NCBI GenBank assembly: GCA_017590115.1 | Contig: JAGGNK010008892.1 | Coordinates: 4,471,383-4,535,382, forward strand | Direction of reading: 5' to 3' | DNA from: Montifringilla adamsi | Lineage: Eukaryota; Chordata; Aves; Passeriformes; Passeridae | Length of the DNA stretch: 64,000 nt | In this document: one piece after another, positions 55,251 through 63,066 of the stretch | Layout: every line of letters begins with the position of its first letter | How positions within the stretch are numbered: the stretch's first letter is position 1 | Program-made: the position numbers and the translations under genes | The notes under the pieces: generated by a model | What the model was told of the DNA's origin: nothing | The model's input: only the letters and a program-made list of their open reading frames with translations | The model's database searches: none

Positions 55251-55767
55251 ATGTAAATTGATAGGCAGTAAATTACTAGATAAAGCTACTGCATTTGTTT
55301 ATTAATTTATGGGCTGCAAACTCCGGCTGCATTCCTCAGTCTCTGAGAATTAAGTGCAGATACACCTGCTTGGACTACACCTATTGTTGCAGGAGCCTTA
55401 AAAAAAAAAATTCTAAGAGTCGTATGGAGTTTTAAAGTGCGCGATCATTGCTGGTTCTTCGTTTGCTCCTGAGCAGGTGCGGCCGCAGGATGAGCCCTGG
55501 GACAGGGCGGCGCGGTGGGGACGGTGTCACTTCAGCGCATCCATTCCCGTGCCGCGGCCGAGGGCTCCCCGCGCCGGCTGCCCCCGAGGCGCAGCGGGAC
55601 GGCGGCTCGGGAGGAGGTCCCGTCGCCGCACGGAGGGGCTGGTTGCGTTTGGCCGGGGACCGCCGGAGCAGGCGGCGTTCGCCGGGCTCCGGTTCCCGTG
55701 GGCGGCTCCGCAGCCGGGCGTTCCCGGAGGCCGGGGGCGCGCGGGACCGCACGAGCGCATGAATGGC

Positions 55768-55798
55768 GGGGGCGGTGCCGCGCCCCGGCCCCGCCTCC
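55768..55798. promoter_or_regulatory. Pair of GC boxes (Sp1/KLF-type)
   Basis: GGGGGCGGTG at 55768-55777 and CCCCGCCTCC at 55789-55798 are GC-box motifs in opposite orientations, about 20 bases apart. They sit just upstream of the two ATTGG boxes, an arrangement typical of a TATA-less core promoter. Binding is inferred from motif match only. Confidence 0.6.
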
Positions 55799-55840
55799 CC
55801 CCGGAGCCGGCCGGACCCTCTGCGCAGTGCTACCGCCGCT

Positions 55841-55890
55841 CCCATTGGCTCGCCGGCGCCGGGACATTTGCATGCGGCTCGCCCATTGGC
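55841..55890. promoter_or_regulatory. CCAAT-octamer-CCAAT cluster in the beta promoter
   Basis: CCCATTGGCT (ATTGG at 55844-55848) and GCCCATTGGC (ATTGG at 55885-55889) are two inverted CCAAT boxes, the NF-Y type, spaced 41 bases apart. Between them lies ATTTGCAT at 55866-55873, a perfect octamer for POU-domain factors. Paired NF-Y sites are typical of core promoters 50-100 bases upstream of the start, so transcription probably begins within about 55930-56050. That start position is inference. Confidence 0.62.
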
Positions 55891-56148
55891 GGAGCCGCTT
55901 CCCCGTCCGCCCCGGCTGTGCTTCACCTGCGCCGCCGAGTTGCCCGCACTTGGCGCCGGCCGCCCGCAGCCAGCCCCGGCTCCGCTCGCTCCGCGCCCGG
56001 ACCGCGCCGCCCTCCCCGACTGCTCCAGCGCGCCCGCCCGCCGGCCCGGGAAGACCTGGCGATGCGCTCGACGGCTGCGCAGGGTTAATCGGCTTGAGTC
56101 CTCGGTCGCCTGGATTCGGTTGAAGAAGGATGGCAGTCTAGATCGCTC

Positions 56149-56187
56149 TGTGTGTGTGTGTGTGTATGTGTGCGCGCGAGTGCGTGT
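56149..56187. repeat. TG/CG microsatellite in the presumed 5'UTR
   Basis: A run of TG units continues through TATG into TGCGCGCGAGTGCGTG. It is alternating purine-pyrimidine, so it has potential to form Z-DNA, and it is likely polymorphic in length. It lies about 550 bases before the neurexin start codon. Confidence 0.8.
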
Positions 56188-56416
56188 CCTAGCAGTTCTG
56201 CATTGCAACACTTGCTAGTGGAGAAGCAAGAGAAACCCCCCGGAATTGGGATTAAAAAAAAAAAATCTAAAATTTACCTGGGGTCCCTGGCTTATTTCTT
56301 CTTTTTCGTTTTTAATAGTCCCTCTCAGCAAAGTGAGAGACAGGGATCGCAGGCAGGGAAAAGTCCTCAAGGACCCCGTGATCCTGGAGGAACCTGAACA
56401 GGACCCTCGTGCGGAC

Positions 56417-56479
56417 ATGTGCGGCTTTCCTGCGCACTCCTGGAGGCTCGGTACGGCCGCGGGGTTCCTGCCACAGTAG
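56417..56479 (+). other. Upstream ORF 1 in the beta leader (20 codons plus stop)
   Basis: ATG at 56417 opens a 20-residue frame beginning MCGFPAHSW and ending FLPQ before TAG. It has A at -3? No: the context is GGACATGT, which gives G-A-C at -3 to -1, so -3 is G, a fair initiation context. It lies about 250 bases before the neurexin ATG. Its peptide resembles nothing I know. Any effect on translation would be by ribosome diversion, which is inference. Confidence 0.4.
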
Positions 56480-56647
56480 ATCCAGCCCTGGGAAACGGCG
56501 CGTTTTATTCGTCTCTGTGTGGTTACTAACCTTCCCCCATCCCTCCCCTTCCCTGCCAGCACTCGCTCTCGCACACACACTGTCTTTTCTTCTTGAGCAC
56601 ACACGCACACCCCTAGAGCCTCGGAAGCGACTCTCCTGTCTGCTAGC

Positions 56648-56668
56648 ATGGGTCCCCTGGCATCATGA
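56648..56668 (+). other. Upstream ORF 2 in the beta leader (6 codons plus stop)
   Basis: ATG GGT CCC CTG GCA TCA TGA. Its context AGCATGG has A at -3 and G at +4, which is stronger than the context of the neurexin start itself. Its stop TGA (56666-56668) overlaps the start codon of upstream ORF 3 in an ATGA arrangement, which could allow terminating ribosomes to restart there. Confidence 0.45.
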
Positions 56669-56730
56669 ACGTTATTCTCTCTCCCTGGCTGGAATTCAGA
56701 CTGCCCGTCTGTAGGTGTCTTGTGCCTTGA
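56665..56730 (+). other. Upstream ORF 3 ending two bases before the neurexin start
   Basis: This 21-codon frame starts MNVILSPWLEF and ends at TGA (56728-56730), just two bases before the neurexin ATG at 56733. A ribosome that translates this frame would stop next to the main start codon, so efficient initiation here should limit neurexin synthesis unless leaky scanning or reinitiation occurs. Whether it is in the mature mRNA depends on the unmapped 5' end and on any leader splicing. Confidence 0.42.
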
Positions 56731-56732
56731 CC

Positions 56733-56976
56733 ATGCACCTGAGAATAGACCCCAGCATCTGCCCGGGACGCCGCCCCGCCTGGACCCTGTGGATGTGCTC
56801 CCTCTTTTGGGGATGTATCGTCAGCTCTGTGTGGAGTTCCTCTAACGTGGCTTCTTCTGCCTCCTCTTCCTCGTCTGTTTCTCAGGCTCAGTATGAGCAT
56901 CACTTCCACGGCAGCAAGCACCACTCTGTGCCTATCTCTATCTACCGCTCCCCTGTCTCCCTCCGAGGAGGACACG
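56733..56976 (+). CDS. NRXN3: Neurexin-3 beta, first coding exon (partial gene)
   Basis: Beta-neurexins are presynaptic single-pass membrane proteins that bind neuroligins, LRRTMs and cerebellins across the synapse. This exon encodes the 81-residue beta-specific N terminus plus one base of the next codon. Residues 1-16 are polar or basic (MHLRIDPS..., GRRP). Residues about 17-35 are a hydrophobic signal peptide ([19 protein letters not shown]). Residues 36-50 are Ser-rich. Residues 56-74 read [19 protein letters not shown], the hallmark shared by beta-neurexins, and SLRGGH ends the exon. The MHLRI start and the [16 protein letters not shown] segment match NRXN3 as I recall it, rather than NRXN1 or NRXN2. 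The ATG at 56733 has A at -3 and C at +4. An in-frame GTG lies 18 bases upstream but is not needed. The exon ends in phase 1 (CAC G|gtgggt), as needed to join the LNS exon shared with the alpha form. The remaining exons are outside the window. The gene identity is secure; the paralogue assignment rests on memory of the family. Confidence 0.95.
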
Positions 56977-56982
56977 GTGGGT
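56977..56982 (+). other. NRXN3: 5' splice donor of the beta-neurexin first coding exon
   Basis: The exon sequence CACG is followed by gtgggt, a usable GT donor with G at +3, G at +5 and T at +6. Splitting the codon after its first base is the phase expected for joining the downstream exon that alpha and beta transcripts share. Reading on past this point loses all neurexin similarity and meets a stop at 57111-57113, which supports the boundary. Confidence 0.88.
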
Positions 56983-57500
56983 TCCCACTCTTGTTTCTTT
57001 CTAACCTTTTTGCAGAGCAGTTGAAGCAGCAGAGGGGGAGCAGGGACGATGGCTGTGTCTCCGGGGGAGGGGGGTCCTCCCTGCCCCTCATATTTCTGCC
57101 CCCTCCCCATTAACCCTCCACTCCTCCCCTGCCGCCGAGCCGAGCCGAGCCTAGGGCTGAGGACGCACCGCTTCGAGAGCCAACTTCCCCGGCCGGTGTG
57201 GTCCAGCAGGACGGAGGGTGGGGGCCGGGACGGGCTCGGGTCGCTCCGTGTCAGACGGCAGCGTCGAACAGCTCGGGACGGCGGAAGGGCATCCGCTGCT
57301 GTCCCGCTGGGATCCTGCGACGGGGAATCAGCCTCCCTTGTAGCGGCTGACATGGTCATTGCAGCAGCGCATCTTCCCCGCCGGCCACCCTTATTTCCCG
57401 GTGGCCCAGCTGCGGGAGGGCCAGCCGGGAGCTTGGGGAATTGCCGCCGCCGCTCCTCCCCTGCCTGTGCGCTCGCAGCCTTCCTGGGTGAGGATAGAAA
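56977..57500 (+). other. NRXN3: Start of the first beta intron, still within the CpG island
   Basis: Downstream of the donor the sequence remains GC-rich, with purine/pyrimidine blocks (for example CCCCTCCCC runs around 57050-57130) and a short CCGAG repeat at 57134-57150. No coding similarity is visible. If this intron were retained, the neurexin frame would run on to a stop at 57111-57113, giving a 126-residue truncated product. Confidence 0.6.
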
Positions 57501-58044
57501 GGGGCGTACAAAGGAAAAGGCGAGGTCTCATTCCTGCTCTTTGCTTCCTGCTTGGTATCTGTTAGTGTCTTCCTGGGAAACGCTGGAGCAGGAAATAATA
57601 GGGAGTTGGTTTTCACTCTAGCAGCAAGGGAGAAGGGGAAGAGGGTGTCTGAGAGATGCCAAGAGAGAGAGAGAGGGCCAGCATCGTGCCCCTGAAATGC
57701 TGAGCAATGCTGGACCTACACAGCCTCTTAACCAGCTCTCTCAAGTCTCCCCACCCTGACAGGAGTTGGCCTAGGCCTGTCTGACATGGGGGCTTTTCCT
57801 CATCTCCACCTTCTCCTGTCTGCTGTCCTAGTCCCTTAGATTCTGTTTTCAGTCATACCAGCTGGGAGAAGCAGGCCAAGGCCTGGCCCTTTCCTTCCAG
57901 GGCTGCAGGTCACGGTCAGGTCTGGCCTTCCATCATAGGCATATTGACCTAGAGATTTACATTTGTGCAGGGCCAGAAGAACCAGTATCAGAAATGAGGC
58001 ATAGGAACGCTTTGAAGGAGAGGGAAGGGAAGGAAGGAAGACCC

Positions 58045-58570
58045 CGGCACAGTTGGTGCCGCATGACATGGCTGCAGCAGAGTGTAAGGATCTGGCAGGG
58101 CTGGCAGGGCTGTGTTGGGGTTACGAGGATATTGAAACCTGGAGCACTCCAGATAAGTGCTCAGACGACCAGCAGAGCAGTCTGAAGGGTTCAAATGGCA
58201 CAGCAATGAATGGACCTCCAATGAAATTTCTAGGCACGCTGGCAGAGCTGTAGAAGAAGCTCGGTATTGCAGGTCTGAGCTGAGGCGCGTTGGAGAGGAA
58301 AGGGCTCAGGAACACAGCCAGGAGGCAGATGCTGCAGGTCACAGCTGAGCACCAGTGGAGCAGGGCTGTGCTAGCAGGAGGTGCTCTGGCAGAGCTGCTG
58401 GAGGGCATTGGGAGAGGGTGGCAGGGAGCTCTGCAAGGTAGGTCGTCGATGCTCTGGCAGTGCGGGAGGGGGAGCCCAGGGCACTGCAGAATAGCACCGT
58501 GCTGCAGAGATGAGGGCTCAGGACTGAAGTGGCACTGGGTGCAGTAGGTTGAGTGGGAGGTGTTCAGCCA
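58045..58570. other. Unidentified GC-rich segment with imperfect CTGGCAG repeats
   Basis: About 520 bases are distinctly richer in G and C than the flanks, purine-biased on this strand. They contain recurring CTGGCAGGGCTGGCAGGGCTG, ACGCTGGCAGAGCTG and CTCTGGCAGAGCTGCTGGAG units. Several open frames cross it on both strands, but none looks like a protein family. It could be a decayed minisatellite, an LTR fragment or a regulatory island. I cannot decide from sequence. Confidence 0.4.
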
Positions 58571-59247
58571 TTTCTGCAGACACAAGTGGCACTATCCTTT
58601 TAGCCTATCAAACTCCCACTTCTGCTCCAAAGTTCACATCCATCCTAAAATGCAAGAGAAACATTCAGGCCCAACATGGGAAGGGAATCAATGCCATACC
58701 AGACATCAAGACCATCTGTTAAGCACCACCCATGTGAAACTCAGTTATGGGTTATTAATTACTAGCAGCAGGAGCCCTGTTATTTGCAGCAATGCTTGAG
58801 GACCATGTGAGAGAGTCCCTGTTGTGCTAAAGCAAGAAATCTGAGGGATCAGCCAGTCACTGCCCCAAAAGGTTTTCAACACCCCAGCTTCTGTAGCTTA
58901 GTTCTGTGATGAAAGGGGATAGCAGTCTGGCTTGTAGGTCACTTGTGAGGAAAGGAGAGAAGGATGTCACAAAATGTGATGGTGTTTGGCTATGCTTTAA
59001 AGTCACGCATTAGTCTGTTTGAGAGTCTACGGTATGTTTCCTGGTCAAGAAATGATAGCTCTTTTCTCCTTGATGGCTTTTCCATCTGCCCTGCAAGTCA
59101 AGCAAAGCCTCATTTAAGAGTTAGGATCAAAAGCAGTTATCAACTTCAGTGAGAAACAGGCATTTTTTTGGTGTCCCTATTGCAGAAAGGAATCAAGGGA
59201 AATAGAGAACTCAGGGAGCTCAGGATAATGTATACGTCAATGTGAGG

Positions 59248-59332
59248 TTTTTTTTTTGTTGTTTTTTTGGTGTTTTTTTTTTTTTTTTTTTTTTTTGGGT
59301 GCAATTTTTTTTGTTTGTTTGTTTCCTCATCA
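59248..59332. repeat. T-rich low-complexity tract
   Basis: About 85 bases of T runs broken by single or double G, including one pure run of about 25 T (59272-59296). It produces artefactual Phe-rich and Lys-rich frames. Confidence 0.85.
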
Positions 59333-59392
59333 TGCCTTGTTGCAAAGCTGTAATAAAAATCTCCTTTTGCCATGGGGGTGAATGGGGTGAAC

Positions 59393-59420
59393 AGAGAGAG
59401 AGATTGAGAGAGAGAGGAAG
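59393..59420. repeat. GA-rich simple repeat
   Basis: AGAGAGAGAGATTGAGAGAG then AGAGG. A short purine microsatellite that may bind GAGA-type factors; no further evidence. Confidence 0.75.
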
Positions 59421-62400
59421 AAGAAACCACAGAGACAGCTGGTCTTGGAAGCATGCATGGTTTATTTTTGTGTTCCTTCACTGTTGCACAACAGAGGCCC
59501 TTGGAACCTGGATCTGTAACAGCGTTGAGGAGTCAGATTCCAAGGAGGCTGTGCACTCCATGTGTTTCCTGGGATTTTGATTATTTGTTTTTTCCATGGA
59601 GAAATAAAAAATTCATTCTGACTGCTGCCTTGCTTGGTGGCTACATTAATACTGGTTTTGGAAGGAATCAGATCAGAATTGTGGCCACCCTGCTGTGTTG
59701 TCTTCTAGCCCCACAGTGCTGACCACTGGAACTCAGTCTTGTATTTAAACATATTATCCTTTTTTCTCCTGCATCCCAGTGGATTTCAATCTGTTTGAAG
59801 AAGCAAATTAATATCTAGCATAGAGGAAAAATAAATGTCTCATGGACAGTGAGCACTTGTTTGGAGCCTGTGTCTTAGTGCTCCTTTAAAATCTGTGGAG
59901 TACCTTCTTGTGGCTTACCTTGTGCGGGACCAGACCCAGATCTGGCAGTCGCTACTGTGCTGGTGTTACAGGAGTTAATTCTGAAATCACCGGGCTGGTG
60001 CTTCACGGTAGTTGGGCTGCAACCTGCAAATGCAAAACTTGGCACAGCACATCTTCTCAAGGAGAAAGTCTTCTAACAGGTTTACCTCCTTGTCAGCAGA
60101 GGAGTGAGCCTGGCCAGGCAGGGGACGTCAGCAAGTTAGAACAGTTTTCTCCATGTGAGGACCTTCCTAGACTAGCAGTATCTTTATCCCTGAATAATAG
60201 GAAGGGAAACACTTGATTCCTTTTTGTTTCACTAGGGGCTTGTGAATCAGAGGGAGGAACAAAGTTGGGGCTGTGTTTATTGAAATTTCACATGTGCTGA
60301 ATCTTCCTGTCTCCCCTGGGCTATTTAGCACTGTGCTGGGTCAGCTGCTTTACCAGAGCCTGCAGCAGTGACTTCACAGCTCCTCTTTCCACATCCTCGT
60401 GTCCTCAGCTGATGAATAATGTGTGCCTCTGGTTGACAGATAAAATGAAGGGATTTTGTGTGTGTTTGGTCTCAGTGATGAATTAATTAATTTACTTTCT
60501 CTTTTTCTTCTCTGGCTGTTTGTTCTCTAGCTGCCCTTAATGGCGGTGGAGCAGGGGTGCTCAGAGGAGATGTGTGATGCCTTGATTGCCCCTGCCTGCA
60601 GGGACTGCTCTGCAGCTATGGGAGCAGTGGTGGGCAAGGGATAGTTTCTCTTCATTTTTACTTTGTGGGGCCTAGACTAGCCTGGGCTGTTGCACTAGTC
60701 ATAGGAAAAAGTGTAGGTCTGTTGTGAGGACCGGTAGTGAGCAATCACCAGATCTTGTGGGTATAACTCTCAGGCCTGAATCAATTCTTAGACATTCTGT
60801 TATTTATATGAAGCATTTCCTTCTATTAAATCTTTTGTAAAATTAGCAAATAAGAGTGAATGCTTGGACAAATCAAGAGACTGTTTGCATAAGATAGGCA
60901 GGTATTCTGCAAACCCGTGTCAAAGATTGCCACACACAGCTCTAGTAGTGCACCCTTTTTAAAATACGTATGTCCTTGCTGCTCCTCCAGTGTGACCTAT
61001 TCCTCATCTCAAGATGCTGTGTTCTTGCAGTCCAGCCTTTTCTTTATGGTAGGAAACAGATTCTCCATCCTTGGCACTGCCCATTCCCCAGTACAAAGCA
61101 GGACCTTTCCCATTCCTCCTTCACCAGGAGATTACTTTGAGCAAAGATTGGTAGCTTTAACAAAATGGAAAAAAATGCTCTGTACAAAGCAGTCAGTGAT
61201 CCAGCAAAATTAACTTCACTCAGAGCTGAAATTAAGGCTGCAATTAAGTTCTGCAAAGGTGAAAAGCTAGTAGTCTGTCTAGTTTCTGTGGCTTGCCTTT
61301 ATTCTCATATCAACAATGAAGCCTAATTTTTTGGTAAAGATCAGTGCTGGTGTATGCCCGAATGTTTACATTCTCTTCCGCAGAGATGTTAACAATGATT
61401 AATTATTTTTAAAGGAAATCTCCTTAAATTATCTCAAGCTAGCTATCCAGAAATCAAAGCATCCAAACTGACTCACATGGTGTTTTAAGTGATAATAGCT
61501 GGGCTTTTCCCTCCCTGTGCTGACTCTGTAGCTTTTCTGAGAAAGCACAGTTTTCAGTAGTTGAATATGGAAAAAAATCTGGTATGTACAAAGGCTGTTT
61601 CTTCAAAATGAGGTTACTATTTGACTTATCCTTTGCCTGCTTTTCTATGAAACAGTTTCTGATCAGGTGCTTTGACTTCTCATTCCGTGCACTGTGTTAA
61701 CTGTTGTCAACTTGGAGTAGTTTGCATTGATCTCTAAAACTGATGTTAAACTCTGCTCACCAGGTACTTGTTCTTAGGAGATCACAATGATCTTCTGAGA
61801 TCTGGAACATGAGAAACTTACTCATTGAACCCTGTCAGTCTTATTTAATATATGTCTCTGTGCTCTTTGAAACATTGGTCAGACCTATACTGCTGAAGGT
61901 ATAGTCTCTTAAGATGTGTAAAAAAGCCTCCTCTGAAAACAATGTTATGCTTGCTCAGTATCTCACAGCACATTTTCCAAAAGGGGGAATGCTAGTCCTA
62001 GTCAGAGTTAGATCATGGCTTTCTTCCTCCTTGTATTTCCTTTGCAATTTAGACTGGAGAAAGGTTTCTTTTCTTTATTGTTTCTGCTTTTGGATAGCAC
62101 AACCCTGGCTTTTCAAGCAACTGCCACATTCTGCTGCAGAGGTGACTACATTTCAAAGACAGATGAAGGATCCTGCTGTATGCTTTGTATAGGTATTGAT
62201 GTTGTAAAGAATATATGGTTATGTGACATCAGCTATGTAGTCACGATACTGCAGAATCGGAATGTTACCTTTTATAATATTTCTGCATTTAAAAATATAC
62301 AATTCTTTTCTTAGTAATTCTGGCTAGTTTTTCTTGTTTTCTTTTTCTTTCTCTGCCTTTGCAATGGCATGAAAATTTATGCTTGAACAGTATTATGACA

Positions 62401-62730
62401 GCCACTGGATTATTATATACTGTGCTGTTGGGAGCTCCAAATTCCTTACACAACTCACTAGAAAGAGGAAAATGCACCTAGGTCATGTAATGTGGCAATA
62501 CTGACAAGAACATAATAGTCTCCAGCTGGTGGTGGGAAGTTCTGTGGTTTGTCATACAGAAGGTAACGGAATAAAGAGCTGGAGCTTCTAAGTGGGAGTA
62601 TAAGTTTTGTCTGAGAAGTGCAAAGGATGACCATTCTGTTTTTTTTTCTTTTCCATGTGCTGTGCTTTAACAAGACCAGCTCTCTGTGTAGTTGCCCAGG
62701 ATGACAGTCCTGTGCTGATTGGCTGTCTTG

Positions 62731-62796
62731 GGTTTTTTTTTTTTTTTGGTTTTTTTTTTTTTGTAGTTGGTGGTTGTTTATTTTGTTTGTTTTTGC
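62731..62796. repeat. T/G-rich low-complexity tract
   Basis: GGG followed by T15, GG, T14, then GTAGTTGGTGGTTGTTTATT and TTGTTTG. Simple sequence, non-coding. Confidence 0.8.
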
Positions 62797-62929
62797 ACTT
62801 GTTATCCTGATGGTCTTTGATAACTATGAAAGGTCATTTTTACTAGCAGAAAAAAAAAAAAGGTTTTCATGTCTTCTGTGTAACCTCTCACACACAAGAC
62901 GACACACAGTTGACCGATGGCTCTGATTT

Positions 62930-63066
62930 GTTGTACAACCTTGACAAGACATTACTTTACTTTCTGGCTTGTTTTCCTCATCTGTGAAATTCAGAGAAAA
63001 CCACTTTTTCACCTAGGTGAGGTAAGCAGTTCTGGTGCATCTGTGTGCTTTGAGATCCCTGGCAGG
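62930..63066 (-). repeat. MIR-type SINE relic
   Basis: ACAACCTTGACAAGACATTA CTTTACTTTCTGG then TTTTCCTCATCTGTGAAATT CAG and GTGTGCTTTGAGATCCCTGG match the reverse MIR core and the ctttgagatcc segment seen in the 54.6 kb relic. Both are likely the same amniote MIR subfamily. Confidence 0.68.

Larger units (their letters stand above)
47830..55430 (+). other. Inferred alpha-neurexin-3 intron, last part before the beta promoter
   Basis: AT-rich unique sequence up to the sharp boundary with the CpG island. A MIR relic lies at 54.6 kb, a weaker one at about 55.18 kb and an NRF1-like spot at 55.01 kb. A duplicated GGTGTGCAACT occurs at about 54877 and 54890. No exon or RNA gene is recognisable. Confidence 0.65.
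55930..56732 (+). promoter_or_regulatory. NRXN3: Presumed 5' untranslated region of beta-neurexin-3 mRNA
   Basis: This is the sequence between the likely core promoter and the ATG at 56733. It includes a TG-rich tract (56149-56187), a 12-A run at about 56252-56263, pyrimidine-rich stretches at 56530-56640 and three upstream ORFs. TTATTCTCTCTCCCTGGCTG followed by GAATTCAG (about 56672-56699) also resembles a splice acceptor, so part of this leader could be removed or alternatively spliced. The transcription start cannot be seen directly. Confidence 0.55.
55440..57500. promoter_or_regulatory. NRXN3: CpG island covering the beta-neurexin-3 promoter, 5'UTR and first coding exon
   Basis: From about 55440 the base composition changes abruptly from AT-rich intron to very GC-rich DNA with dense CpG. 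This persists, with a less GC-rich dip around 56200-56350, to about 57500. The densest part is 55480-56090. It lies directly upstream of the beta-specific first exon, so it is inferred to be the internal promoter that starts the short neurexin isoform. No TATA box is evident, which is usual for CpG-island promoters with dispersed starts. The edges are judged by eye. Confidence 0.88.

Noticed and set aside
1..55430. Possible alpha-neurexin exons (LNS or EGF repeats) upstream of the beta promoter
   Set aside because: None of the translated frames carries LNS or EGF signatures such as the Cys pattern of EGF repeats or CND/FGLRN-type segments. A very short exon could still be missed by eye.
55432..56211. 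259-codon open frame on the minus strand and 203-, 202- and 151-codon frames on the plus strand through the CpG island
   Set aside because: All are Ala/Arg/Pro/Gly-rich translations of GC-rich DNA, where stop codons are rare. They overlap one another in several frames and show no protein family. They are composition artefacts.
56643..57359. 238-codon minus-strand frame covering the neurexin exon
   Set aside because: It is the antisense shadow of the GC-rich exon and island. The sense strand carries an identified neurexin exon with a splice donor.
57049..57621. 190-codon plus-strand frame downstream of the donor
   Set aside because: It lies in intron within the CpG island, is Arg/Pro/Ser-rich and has no recognisable domain or splice context.
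58121..58585. 154-codon minus-strand frame in the GC-rich block
   Set aside because: Pro/Ser/Leu-rich translation of a repetitive GC-rich segment with competing frames on the other strand. No domain recognised.
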